This document shows, piece by piece, positions 25,355 to 34,127 of a stretch of DNA of 64,000 bases. A program made the position numbers and the translations under genes. How positions within the stretch are numbered: position 1 is the stretch's first letter; each line of letters begins with the position of its first letter. The DNA comes from Lachnocurva sp029100405 (lineage in GTDB: Bacteria > Bacillota > Clostridia > Lachnospirales > Lachnospiraceae): the NCBI GenBank assembly GCA_046263755.1, contig JBJYZC010000008.1, positions 62,001 through 126,000 on the forward strand, read 5' to 3'. The notes beneath the pieces are model-generated. The model worked only from the letters and a program-made list of their open reading frames with translations. It searched no databases and was not told where the DNA came from.

Positions 25355-25805
25355 GTCTTCCTCTTCTTTTGATCGAAGTGATTTCTTCTTTCAATTCTTC
25401 CTTTTTCTCGTTGATTCGGTCATCGAAAGCATTGACTTTTCTTTCGACGGCTTTTCCGGCGTTGGAAACCGCCTCCCCGATCAGAACCTTCGGCTCGTCC
25501 AGATCATCGCCATTCTGATCCTTGCCGCGAAGGGTCTGCATTTGTTTCTGAAGCTTGTCATCCTGGTATTCGACATACATGAGATAGAAGGCAATGCCGA
25601 AGAGGGATAAGATCCAGAGAATCAGAAAGAAGAGCTTGCTTGCATCGGTTATGAAGCAGAGGATCAGGAAAATCAAGGGAAAGAAGATATTGATCTTCAA
25701 TCCGACCCGGATCCTTTTCTGGTTCTGTTCGTGGACCGACTGCTCATAGTCCATGAAATGACGGTAGAGCTTTTCATAATCTTCCGGTTTAAATTTCTTG
25801 TCCAT
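25347..25805 (-). CDS. Small two-helix membrane protein between two YhgE genes
   Basis: About 152 aa. The start is ATG 25805 with GGAGG seven bases upstream; a GTG at 25808 is possible but too close to it. The N-terminal 45 residues are charged and basic (KKFKPEDYEKLYRHF). Two hydrophobic segments follow (near 48-65 IFFPLIFLILCF and near 70-92 LFFLILWILSLFGIAFYL). The cytoplasmic tail is highly charged and probably coiled (DDRINEKKEELKEEI). I recognise no family. Its start overlaps the stop of the upstream YhgE gene (TGATG) and its end overlaps the next, so the three genes are a coupled operon. An adaptor or scaffold role is inferred from position. Confidence 0.8.
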   Translation of the reverse strand: MDKKFKPEDYEKLYRHFMDYEQSVHEQNQKRIRVGLKINIFFPLIFLILCFITDASKLFFLILWILSLFGIAFYLMYVEYQDDKLQKQMQTLRGKDQNGDDLDEPKVLIGEAVSNAGKAVERKVNAFDDRINEKKEELKEEITSIKRRGRHE

Positions 25806-27937
25806 CACATTACCTCCGTATCATGCATTCGTTTCTCCATGAAATGGCTTAATTCATGCAGGGGCTTCTGAACCAGAAGGCCGATGCCGAGAGAAACCAG
25901 AAGAAAGACTGACAGCTGCAGGAGATAGAACTCATAATTGTGGCCGTACATGCCGCCGATGCATTCCCTCATGGCATTGATCGCATAGGGGAAGGGAAAG
26001 AAAATGTAGACCTTTCGGAAGAATTCCGGCAAAAGCTCTATGGGGTAAGTTCCGGAGGATCCGGCGATCTGCAGAACAACCAGAACGACGGCGATGGCCT
26101 TTCCGACATCGTGGAAGGCAACCACCAGAGCATAGATGAGTAAAGTGAAAGTCAGCGAAGTAAAGGCACAGGCAAACCAGAAGCGGAAAGGATGGAGACA
26201 CTGGACCTTGAAAAGATAGAGATCTCCAAGAACCGTGACCATAGTCTGGACCTCCGCCAGAAAGAGAAAGGTCAGGAAACGCCCGAAGAAACGCTGAGCA
26301 GAGGTAGAACCCGGATAGCGCTTCTTGTCCGGGCGGACTTTTACGATTGCAGTCAGGATCAAAGCACCGACCCAGATTGCCAGGGTGGTATAGAAGGGGG
26401 TGACCGCTGAGCCGTAATTTGCGACCGGATAGATGGCAGAGGACTTGATCGTGACCGGAGAGGAGAAGAAGGAAGCATAGAGATTGGGGTCTCCGGACAG
26501 GGTATTCATTAATACCTTGACTTTCTCATTATCGGATGCGGATCTGACCTGTGTGATCGTCTGACTCAGTCGGTTGGAAAGGGCCGAGAATACCTGTTTG
26601 GTATTGGAAAGAGAAGTATTGCCGGACGAAATGGTGACTTGCAGGGCACCAAAGACATTGCCCATGCCGGACAGGGTGTCGGACAGGGATGTCATGAGGG
26701 TCGAAGCCTGATTCAGGGTCTGGTCGGCGGAATCCAGAGCGGAATTCATGACAGGAAGCAGCTGGTTTTTGTACTGGCTCCTTAGATTTTCTGCCTGGGA
26801 TCTGGCATTGGACAGGTTATTTTTCAGGCTGTTTATCATATCAGAAGAGATGTCTTCGATGGTGGTATCATTCTGCATCTGATCCAGGGTCCCGTCCAAT
26901 TTGTCTGTGGTTTGGATCATCTGTTCCAGGGTGCTTTTCAGGTTCTTTTCCCAGTCCTCTCCGCCGGACATGGAATCGCTGAGAGTCTTCAGCTCTGTCT
27001 GAACGGATGTGATATCTTCGGAAATGGTTTTTGCCCGGTCTTTTAAAGATGCAGTTGAAACAGATGGATCGGCATTTGTCAGCTGATCGGACATCCCTTG
27101 AAGCTGGTTTTCCAGAACTGAAATTTTCTGATCGACATCTTTGGAAAAGGCCTGAACCGACTGCCTGGCATTTGCCATGGAATCGCCGGTCTCCTGTAGA
27201 GAACGTGCTTCGTTCGAAGTCCCGTTCTGGGCGTATTGAACGTCAGAAGAAGCGGCTTTGACGGCCTGAGACAGGGCGGCATTGCCTTCTTCGACTTGAT
27301 CGATCAGAGTCATATAGGTATTTAACTCATTGTTTAAATTTTCCATGCGGCGGATGATCTGATCCACCCCGCCCTGGGCCTGGATGTCAGATGCGATCTC
27401 ATTGGCATCGGTAAAGACCGTCTTGGCCATGACTTCAATAAACTGATTGTTGACATTCGAAAGAACGGTCGTAGCCACGGTGTCTGTGATCTTATTGGCA
27501 ACCGGATTCTTCTTCTGGTTTTGATAGAAGGTGATGGAAGGACGGTCTACATTTTTCGTGAAGACATGATACATAGAGTAGGTGAAGTCCTTGGGAACGA
27601 TCAGGGCACCATAGTATTTGCCGGAGCGGACGCCCTCGATGGCAGCTTCTTTACTCTTTGGGAAGACCCAGTGGATCTTCTTGTTGGTCTTAAGATTCTC
27701 CAGAATCTTATCACCCGTATTCTCTTGTTTCTGATCCTTTGTGATATAATCCCTGTCGAGGGACACCGCAGCCAGAGTCAGATTCTGGGTATTGCCGTAA
27801 GGGTCCCAGTTGGAATAGATGTTGAGCCAGGCATAGAGGGCCGGCAGGACAGAAACGCCAAGAATGATGACGAGGACGAAGAAGTTCCGAAGCAGATGCT
27901 TCATGTCGTCCAGGAAGATTTTACGGATCATGTTCAT
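25805..27937 (-). CDS. YhgE/Pip family membrane protein
   Basis: 710-aa paralogue of the protein at 23225 and first gene of the minus-strand operon. An N-terminal membrane segment (near 17-37) with the signature LNIYSNWDPYGN is followed by about 450 extracellular residues. They contain the conserved region SGKYYGALIVPKDF (near 105-120) and long Q/S/D-rich coiled coils. Five C-terminal membrane helices include the conserved GSSGTYPIELLPEFF and MRECIGGMYG. The same two motifs recur in the paralogue, so both copies look intact and selected. The family includes YhgE/Pip and the T7SS component EsaA. The role of stand-alone pairs is unknown. Confidence 0.88.
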   Translation of the reverse strand: MNMIRKIFLDDMKHLLRNFFVLVIILGVSVLPALYAWLNIYSNWDPYGNTQNLTLAAVSLDRDYITKDQKQENTGDKILENLKTNKKIHWVFPKSKEAAIEGVRSGKYYGALIVPKDFTYSMYHVFTKNVDRPSITFYQNQKKNPVANKITDTVATTVLSNVNNQFIEVMAKTVFTDANEIASDIQAQGGVDQIIRRMENLNNELNTYMTLIDQVEEGNAALSQAVKAASSDVQYAQNGTSNEARSLQETGDSMANARQSVQAFSKDVDQKISVLENQLQGMSDQLTNADPSVSTASLKDRAKTISEDITSVQTELKTLSDSMSGGEDWEKNLKSTLEQMIQTTDKLDGTLDQMQNDTTIEDISSDMINSLKNNLSNARSQAENLRSQYKNQLLPVMNSALDSADQTLNQASTLMTSLSDTLSGMGNVFGALQVTISSGNTSLSNTKQVFSALSNRLSQTITQVRSASDNEKVKVLMNTLSGDPNLYASFFSSPVTIKSSAIYPVANYGSAVTPFYTTLAIWVGALILTAIVKVRPDKKRYPGSTSAQRFFGRFLTFLFLAEVQTMVTVLGDLYLFKVQCLHPFRFWFACAFTSLTFTLLIYALVVAFHDVGKAIAVVLVVLQIAGSSGTYPIELLPEFFRKVYIFFPFPYAINAMRECIGGMYGHNYEFYLLQLSVFLLVSLGIGLLVQKPLHELSHFMEKRMHDTEVM

Positions 27938-27973
27938 GTGATTCCCTTTTTATTTCAAATTATAGATAAATAT

Positions 27974-27982
27974 ATTATAACA
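27974..27982 (-). promoter_or_regulatory. Promoter of the YhgE operon
   Basis: On the minus strand TGTTATAAT (27982 down to 27974) is a perfect extended -10, about 37 bp before the first ATG. No clear -35 hexamer is visible. Confidence 0.55.
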
Positions 27983-28040
27983 GAAGTAGGTGCGTGAAAT
28001 ATAGGGCTTGAATGAGATTTGGATTCTTTTTGATCAGACC

Positions 28041-28071
28041 TTGAAATTTACAATAGATTTTACTATAGTAA
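28041..28071 (+). promoter_or_regulatory. DAHP synthase promoter with a palindrome over the -10
   Basis: TTGAAA (28041-28046), 17 bp, TATAGT (28064-28069). The -10 lies inside the perfect 12-bp palindrome TTACTATAGTAA (28060-28071), which could be a repressor site. The ATG is 65 bp downstream. Confidence 0.6.
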
Positions 28072-28133
28072 TGGTTAATATGATGTCACACGTCAACGCA
28101 TAAAAGTACACCGGATGGACTAGGAGAAAAAAG

Positions 28134-29171
28134 ATGGAAATGCAGATGGACTTTAAACGCAGACTTCCCATACCGAAGGAAATCAAGGAAATGTTTCCCC
28201 TCCGGCCGGATGTCAGAGATCTGAAGGAGAGAAGAGACCAGGAGATCCAGCGGATCTTCCGCGGGGAAGATCCCCGTTTGATCCTTATCATTGGCCCCTG
28301 CTCTGCAGACCGGGAAGATGCGGTTCTGGATTATATGACAAGACTGGCTAAGCTTCAGGAGAAGGTGAAGGATAAGGTCTATATGATCCCCCGGGTTTAT
28401 ACCAATAAACCAAGAACCACCGGAATGGGATATAAGGGGATGACGACTCAGCCGGATCCAACCAAGGGAGCAGATGTGCTGGGAGGCTTGATTGCGATTC
28501 GACAGCTTCACACCAAGGTTGTCGAGGAAACCGGCTTCACCTGTGCGGATGAAATGCTCTATCCGGCCAACCACCGCTATCTGTCGGACCTTTTGGCCTA
28601 TGTGGCAGTCGGAGCCCGGTCCGTGGAGAACCAGGAGCACAGACTGACTGCCAGCGGTGTCGGTATCCCTGTCGGCATGAAGAATCCGACCGGCGGAGAC
28701 CTGTCCGTTATGATGAATTCACTGATTGCAGCTCAAAACGGTCATACCTTTATTTACCGAAACTGGGAGGTGCAAACCAGCGGAAATCCTTATACTCATT
28801 GCATCTTACGAGGCTATGTTGATAAATTCGGAAGATCTCATCCTAATTATCACTATGAAGATCTGCTTTCTCTGTCTGATGCTTATGCCAATCATCCGGA
28901 TCTTAAATTTCCTTCGGTCATTGTGGACTGTAACCATAATAATTCCGGCAAGAAATTCCTGGAGCAGATCCGGATTGCCAAGGAGGTCATGCAGAGCCGG
29001 TCGCTTTCTAATGACATTCGCAAGATCTTCAAGGGCTTTATGATCGAGTCTTATCTGGAAGATGGGAATCAGCCGGTGGGCGGCGGAGTCTATGGTCAGT
29101 CCATAACAGACGCCTGCCTGGGCTGGGAGAAGACCGAGCGCCTGGTTCTGGATCTGGCGGATTTGGCCTGA
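28134..29171 (+). CDS. DAHP synthase, class I (AroFGH type)
   Basis: 3-deoxy-7-phosphoheptulonate synthase: PEP + erythrose 4-phosphate to DAHP, the first step of the shikimate pathway; a cytoplasmic metal enzyme. The 345-aa length fits the class I-alpha form. Motifs: LILIIGPCSADRED near 49, RVYTNKPRTTGMGYKG near 90, GARSVENQEHR near 160, and VDCNHNNSGKK near 263. The N-terminal extension (residues 1-45) has the layout used for aromatic amino-acid feedback in AroF/G/H; which amino acid inhibits cannot be read. AGGAG precedes the ATG. No other aro gene is nearby and a terminator follows, so it is monocistronic. Confidence 0.95.
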   Translation: MEMQMDFKRRLPIPKEIKEMFPLRPDVRDLKERRDQEIQRIFRGEDPRLILIIGPCSADREDAVLDYMTRLAKLQEKVKDKVYMIPRVYTNKPRTTGMGYKGMTTQPDPTKGADVLGGLIAIRQLHTKVVEETGFTCADEMLYPANHRYLSDLLAYVAVGARSVENQEHRLTASGVGIPVGMKNPTGGDLSVMMNSLIAAQNGHTFIYRNWEVQTSGNPYTHCILRGYVDKFGRSHPNYHYEDLLSLSDAYANHPDLKFPSVIVDCNHNNSGKKFLEQIRIAKEVMQSRSLSNDIRKIFKGFMIESYLEDGNQPVGGGVYGQSITDACLGWEKTERLVLDLADLA

Positions 29172-29203
29172 ATAGACGAAAAAAGGATCTGGAAAAAGAT
29201 AAG

Positions 29204-29238
29204 AGCTGCTGCAGAATGATCTGTGGCAGCTGTTTTTT
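29204..29238 (+). terminator. Intrinsic terminator after DAHP synthase
   Basis: AGCTGCTGCAG (29204-29214) pairs with CTGTGGCAGCT (29221-29231) using two wobble pairs across a 6-nt loop, then G and six T. Confidence 0.85.
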
Positions 29239-29458
29239 GTTACAATCTCATAAACTCATTTCTAAAATAATAGTAATTCCGGTGTTAAAAAGCTGTGATA
29301 CATATCAGAAAAAATCAGATATTTTCCCGGCCTCTGCCTTCTTCCGGCAGGACCGGGCTTTTATTTGTGAAAAATCCGTTAAACCTGCCTTCAGAGTTCC
29401 CTCTTTCCCGCTCTGTCGTGTTATGATGATAGCAGAGACTTTTTCGTTTCTATCGTGT

Positions 29459-29472
29459 TCGTGCTAGCACGA
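29459..29472. promoter_or_regulatory. 14-bp palindrome before the alarmone synthetase operon
   Basis: TCGTGCTAGCACGA is a perfect dyad about 50 bp before the ATG at 29522. It is a candidate operator for the operon. The remaining DNA between 29239 and 29458 shows no gene and no clear promoter hexamer pair. Confidence 0.5.
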
Positions 29473-29521
29473 CTTGCAGTGTATCATTATGAAATAAAAA
29501 CTGACAAAGAGGACTAGTTAT

Positions 29522-30139
29522 ATGGAATTAGAGGAAAATACAGACTCATCATCGATCTATGGTGATAAGATGCCGGATCTCTTACAGGTTCAGGAGAAAC
29601 TCTTATGTGCGATTCAAAAACTGCGCGATAAAATGAAGGAAGAAACCGGCTCTGATCCTGTGGAACACTGTCTGGCCCGTATCAAGTCAGAAGAAAGTAT
29701 GCGGGAAAAATGCCGGCGGCGGAATCTGCCGGAGACAGAAGAAGCCGCCTTGACGGAGATCTTCGACGCGGTCGGGGTACGGGTCGTCTGTGCTTTTATC
29801 AATGATGTCTATATGGTTCGGGATTATCTGGAGAACCTGCCGGATTTTGAAATCGTTCAGGAAAAGGATTATATTCGTCATGCTAAGCCAAATGGTTATC
29901 GCAGCCTGCATCTCATTCTTCGGGTCCATTTGGCAGAGGATCGTTCTTATTATGCGGAGATCCAGATCCGGACCATTTCCATGGATACCTGGGCTGCTCT
30001 GGAACATAATATTCGTTACAAACATAAGATCAAGGGAAATCTGGAGCTGATCGAGAGCGAACTCAAGCGCTGCGCAGATGAATTGGCATCGACAGATATG
30101 TCCATGCAGACCATAAGAGATATGATTCGGGAGGCTTAA
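29522..30139 (+). CDS. Small alarmone synthetase (RelA/SpoT domain, YjbM/YwaC type)
   Basis: Predicted (p)ppGpp synthetase: transfers pyrophosphate from ATP to GDP/GTP; cytoplasmic. The 205-aa length fits the single-domain SAS class; no HD hydrolase, TGS or ACT domain is present. Motifs: the ATP-binding basic stretch RIKSEESMREKCRRR near 53-67, DAVGVRVVCAFINDVY near 82-97, KPNGYRSLHLIL near 121-132 (the G-loop Tyr that stacks on GDP), and EIQIRTISMDTWAALEH near 144-160 with the catalytic Glu. It opens a six-gene operon: the response regulator starts 5 bp after its stop. Confidence 0.93.
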   Translation: MELEENTDSSSIYGDKMPDLLQVQEKLLCAIQKLRDKMKEETGSDPVEHCLARIKSEESMREKCRRRNLPETEEAALTEIFDAVGVRVVCAFINDVYMVRDYLENLPDFEIVQEKDYIRHAKPNGYRSLHLILRVHLAEDRSYYAEIQIRTISMDTWAALEHNIRYKHKIKGNLELIESELKRCADELASTDMSMQTIRDMIREA

Positions 30140-30144
30140 GGAGA

Positions 30145-30816
30145 ATGAAATTATTGCTTGCAGAAGATACGAAAGATCTGAATCGTGCATTGACAGCAAT
30201 GTTGAAAATGCAGGAATATGATGTGGATAGCGCCTTTGACGGGGAAGAGGCTCTGCATCTGATTGAAGAAAATGACTATGACGGCTTGATTCTGGATATC
30301 ATGATGCCGAAAAAAAGCGGCCTGGCTGTCTTGAAAGAGATCCGGGCCAAGGGAAATACCACACCGGTTCTGATGCTGACTGCTAAGTCGGAGGTCGATG
30401 ACCGGGTAGAAGGCCTGGAGTCCGGGGCAGATGATTATTTGACCAAGCCTTTTTCCATGAAGGAACTCATCGCCCGGGTGCATGCCCTGACAAGAAGGAG
30501 TCAAAAGGCAAAACCTGCCGTTCTTCATTTTGGAAATGTGACTTTGAAGGAAGATACCGGAGAATTAAAGGCAGAGAACAGTATTCGGCTTTCCAATCGC
30601 GAGTCCGAGATGCTGGCCGCTTTTTTAAATCATTCCGGAGAACGCCTGGAGGCTTCTTATTTCATCGACCATTTGTGGAAGAATGACGCAGAGGCAGGAG
30701 AGGATATGGTGCTTCTCTATGTCCAGTATCTGAGAGATAAATTGTCTTATATCAATGCAGATCTGACGATCCTGGGAGAAAAGACAGGCCCTTTTGTATT
30801 GCAGAAAACAGCTTAA
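30145..30816 (+). CDS. OmpR-family response regulator
   Basis: 223 aa. A receiver domain at 1-115 has the acidic pair ED near 8-9, phospho-acceptor Asp51 in LILDIMMP, Thr near 79 (MLTAKSEVDDR) and Lys near 101 (LTKPFS). A winged-helix DNA-binding domain covers 125-222 (LSNRESEMLAAFLNHSGE, then VLLYVQYLRDKLSYI). The winged helix is shorter and more diverged than in PhoB/OmpR. It pairs with the kinase 15 bp downstream, and its promoter is probably the one before the alarmone synthetase. Confidence 0.94.
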   Translation: MKLLLAEDTKDLNRALTAMLKMQEYDVDSAFDGEEALHLIEENDYDGLILDIMMPKKSGLAVLKEIRAKGNTTPVLMLTAKSEVDDRVEGLESGADDYLTKPFSMKELIARVHALTRRSQKAKPAVLHFGNVTLKEDTGELKAENSIRLSNRESEMLAAFLNHSGERLEASYFIDHLWKNDAEAGEDMVLLYVQYLRDKLSYINADLTILGEKTGPFVLQKTA

Positions 30817-30831
30817 AGGAAAGGCGATTGC

Positions 30832-32163
30832 ATGGATAAACGTGCCATAGAAAAGTTAAAACGAAAATTCGTCGGAATTGCCGCTCTGTCTTTTATGCTG
30901 GTCATGATCTTTATCGCCGGACTGATCTATGTGGGAAACCTCTGGATCGTAAATAGTGAGATCAATGATGTCTTGACTTATATTGTAGATAATGACGGAG
31001 AACTTCCGGAAAACGGACAGGCAAAGAAAGCCAGGGATTCTACTTTTGAAAATCTGCAGAAATCAGACAGTAGTGACAGCAAAAAGACGATCACAGATAA
31101 ATTGACCAATTTCTTCGGACTCCAGGGAAGTTATGATACGCCGGAGTTTCTCTACTCGACACGATTCTTCTCTGTGATCTATAATGCAAAGGACCATAGT
31201 GTTGTCGAAGTGAAAACGAGCCATATGGCATCGGTTGATAATACAGAGGCCGTATCGATTGCGACTAAGATCGAGAAAAGGAATTTTGATTTCGGAAGAT
31301 ATGGTGATTTCTATTATAAGAAGTCGACAGATCCGGATGGCAAAAGCATCCTGGTCGTCATGGACTGTACTAGCCAGGTCTCTCTTTCCAAACGGATCCT
31401 GATCCTGTCTCTGATCTTTATCGGTTTCGGAATGGTTTTGTCATCCATCATTTTACGTGCCCTGTCTTCCCGGCTTGTTGCGCCGGAGATCCGAAACAGT
31501 GAAAATCAGAAGCGTTTTATTACCAATGCCAGCCATGAATTGAAGACACCGCTGGCTGTGATCCGGGCCAATACGGAATTGACAGAAGCCATGTCCGGCG
31601 AAACGGAGTGGACCAAAGCGACGCTCCGCCAGGTCGACCGCCTGCAGGGATTGATCCAGAACCTGGTTTTGATCACCAGGGCTCAGGAGCAGGATTCCAA
31701 GGATTCCCGGGTCGATATGGATATTTCAAGTGCAGCAAGGGAAACGGTGGAAACCTTCCTGCCCCTGGCTTCCCAGGAAGGTCTGAAAGTCACCATAGAC
31801 ATTCCCGAGGATCTCCATATGGTTGCGGAGGGTGGACAGATCCGCCAGCTGGTCTCCCTTTTTGTGGATAATGCCATTAAGTATTGTGATCCTGATGGAG
31901 AGATCTGTATTCGGATCAGTCAGCCGAAAAGGGGACGGTATACCCTGTTCCAATTTTCGAATTCCTATGCTGCCGGTAAGGATGTAGATTATACCCGTTT
32001 CTTCGACCGCTTTTATCGGGAGGATAAGTCCCATAATACTGATAAGGGAGGCTACGGCATCGGGCTTTCCATTGCAGAAACCATTGTAGAACAATATCAC
32101 GGCTATGCCGGCGTTAACTGGAAAGATGGTGTCATCACATTTATCTGCCGTCTGTACGGTTAG
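30832..32163 (+). CDS. Membrane sensor histidine kinase
   Basis: 443 aa. Topology: membrane helix at about 16-38, an extracellular sensor of about 140 residues (near 40-182), then a second helix at about 183-203. The cytoplasmic part has no clear HAMP. The dimerisation/phosphoacceptor helix carries His235 in NASHELKTPLAVIRANTEL. The ATP-binding domain has the N box DNAIKYC near 345 and the G boxes DKGGYGIGLSIAETI near 405-419. It follows the response regulator by 15 bp. The extracellular domain shows no family signature I can name, so the signal is unknown. Confidence 0.94.
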   Translation: MDKRAIEKLKRKFVGIAALSFMLVMIFIAGLIYVGNLWIVNSEINDVLTYIVDNDGELPENGQAKKARDSTFENLQKSDSSDSKKTITDKLTNFFGLQGSYDTPEFLYSTRFFSVIYNAKDHSVVEVKTSHMASVDNTEAVSIATKIEKRNFDFGRYGDFYYKKSTDPDGKSILVVMDCTSQVSLSKRILILSLIFIGFGMVLSSIILRALSSRLVAPEIRNSENQKRFITNASHELKTPLAVIRANTELTEAMSGETEWTKATLRQVDRLQGLIQNLVLITRAQEQDSKDSRVDMDISSAARETVETFLPLASQEGLKVTIDIPEDLHMVAEGGQIRQLVSLFVDNAIKYCDPDGEICIRISQPKRGRYTLFQFSNSYAAGKDVDYTRFFDRFYREDKSHNTDKGGYGIGLSIAETIVEQYHGYAGVNWKDGVITFICRLYG

Positions 32164-32183
32164 GACTTTTGGGAGGATAGATT

Positions 32184-34127
32184 ATGCAGGAGGATTATCA
32201 AAAAGCAAGGAGACTTGGAAAAAAGGAATATAATAAGGCGGTTGCGGAAGGCCGTTATCCTTATCTCACGGCTCTGGATGACTTGATCAGTGAGAGCGAT
32301 ACCCGTGGGATCTATCCGGTCGGTTATGTTGAAATCCCCTTGGAAATGATTGCCGGGACCAAAACAGCCGGAAGGCAGAAGGCCTTTGCGGATGATTTTA
32401 TGCCCCTTTTGGAATTCCGCTCGGAATTTGCCATGAAATGGTCCAATCTCTATGATTCCCAGATGGAAGAGGGAATTCGGGACCCCATCAAGGTCTATGA
32501 ATATATGCACCGCTTTTATGTCCAGGAAGGAAACAAAAGAGTATCCGTTTCTAAATTTGTAGGTGCTGTCACTATTCTGGCTGAGGTCAACCGGATCATG
32601 CCGGCAGCGCAGGAGGAACCGGATTACCAGCTCTACATGGAATTTCTGGATTTCTATAATGTGGCTCCGATCTATGAGATCGATTTCTCCCAGGTCGGAT
32701 CCTATCGAAAACTGGCAGAACTGATGCAGCTGGACTTCGAGCATCCCTGGCCCATTGATCTGGTTCAGAGATTAAAGGGCGGCTTCCAGTATTTTGACAA
32801 GATCTTTCGGCAGAAGTTTGAACAAAACCTCCGCATCAATTCCTCGGATGCCTTCCTGATCTATCTGAATTTCTATCATCTGGATGAAATGCAGGGCCTG
32901 CCGGAAACCGTCCTGAATGCCAGGATCTCTAAGCTTTGGAATGAGTTCCTGATCCGGTCCAACGCGGATGAGGTGACGGTCATAGACCAGCCTGATCCGG
33001 CCGGATCCACTTTCCGTACCCAGTCGGTTTTCCGGTCCATTTTCGGAGGGAACAGCCGTTACTCCAAGGAAAAACCGCTGAAAGTTGCCTTCTGTTATGA
33101 GAGACCTCAGGAGACCTCCAACTGGATCTATGGACATGAGTTGGGCAGAAATTTTGTGGAGAATAAGTATGGCGGGATCGTGGAGACCCTTTGCTTCGAT
33201 CATTGTGGAAGTGAGGAAGAGCTTAGAACGGCGATCGACGATGCAGTTTCCAAAGACTGTGAACTGATCTTCACCGTCTCTCCCAAACAAATGACAGAGA
33301 CGATGCGGTCGGCAGTGCATTTTCCTAAGGTGAAATTCTTCAACTGTTCGATCAATCTGTCACATGCCAGGGTGCGGACCTACTATGCCCGTATGTTTGA
33401 AGCCAAAGCCATTATCGGAGCTTTGGCCGCCTCTCTGTCCGATAATCATAAGATTGGCTATCTGGCGGATTATCCGATCTACGGATCTCTGGCTGAAGTA
33501 AATGCTTATGCAATCGGAGCGTCTATGGTGGATCCTAAGGTCGAGGTCTATCTTTCCTGGACATCCATGAAGGATGCCAACTGGCAGGAAGTCATGAAGA
33601 AGAATGGCGTAAAGCTGGTTTCCGGAAGAGATTTCATCCGGCCGGAAAAGGCATCCAGAGAGTACGGACTCTTTTCCATGGAAGACAATGGCTCGATACG
33701 AAACCTTGCTGCACCGGTCTGGAACTGGGGCAAGTTCTATGAACTCATTATCGATGCCTGTATGTCAGGATATCTGGATCAGGAGCCGGGAGATCAGGCC
33801 ATCAATTACTGGTGGGGCATGTCGGCCGGCGTTGTGGATATCATCACGTCGGAACATCTTCCTTACCAAAGTAAGAAGTTGATCGATAATCTGAAACAGG
33901 CAACCGTGAACGGTGCGATCAATCCTTTCCGGGGAGAGCTGCGAAGTCAGAATGGATTGGTTCAGAAAGCAGGACACCATGGCTTGCCGGAACAGGACAT
34001 TATTACCATGAACTGGCTGAATGATAATATCATTGGACGCCTGCCGCGTCTGGAAGAACTGACCAAGGCAGGACAGGATACGGTGGCAGTCAGCGGCATT
34101 ATTAAGGAGGATGCCACGATCGCATGA
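32184..34127 (+). CDS. Cytosolic BMP-family (PnrA-like) receptor with ParB-like N-terminal part
   Basis: 647 aa with no signal peptide, lipobox or membrane segment, so cytoplasmic. Residues about 1-290 form a separate domain with DPIKVYEYMHRFYVQEGNKR (near 96-115). The EGNKR motif recalls ParB/Srx-fold proteins, a weak similarity. From about 297 (KEKPLKVAFCYERP) the sequence reads as a BMP substrate-binding protein: IYGHELGRNFVENKYGG near 317, ELIFTVSPKQ near 365, YYARMFEAKAIIGALAA near 400, IGYLADYPIYGSLAEVNA near 424, and WWGMSAGVVDI near 545. BMP proteins normally bind nucleosides outside the cell. The position in a signalling operon suggests an intracellular ligand sensor. Confidence 0.82.
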   Translation: MQEDYQKARRLGKKEYNKAVAEGRYPYLTALDDLISESDTRGIYPVGYVEIPLEMIAGTKTAGRQKAFADDFMPLLEFRSEFAMKWSNLYDSQMEEGIRDPIKVYEYMHRFYVQEGNKRVSVSKFVGAVTILAEVNRIMPAAQEEPDYQLYMEFLDFYNVAPIYEIDFSQVGSYRKLAELMQLDFEHPWPIDLVQRLKGGFQYFDKIFRQKFEQNLRINSSDAFLIYLNFYHLDEMQGLPETVLNARISKLWNEFLIRSNADEVTVIDQPDPAGSTFRTQSVFRSIFGGNSRYSKEKPLKVAFCYERPQETSNWIYGHELGRNFVENKYGGIVETLCFDHCGSEEELRTAIDDAVSKDCELIFTVSPKQMTETMRSAVHFPKVKFFNCSINLSHARVRTYYARMFEAKAIIGALAASLSDNHKIGYLADYPIYGSLAEVNAYAIGASMVDPKVEVYLSWTSMKDANWQEVMKKNGVKLVSGRDFIRPEKASREYGLFSMEDNGSIRNLAAPVWNWGKFYELIIDACMSGYLDQEPGDQAINYWWGMSAGVVDIITSEHLPYQSKKLIDNLKQATVNGAINPFRGELRSQNGLVQKAGHHGLPEQDIITMNWLNDNIIGRLPRLEELTKAGQDTVAVSGIIKEDATIA

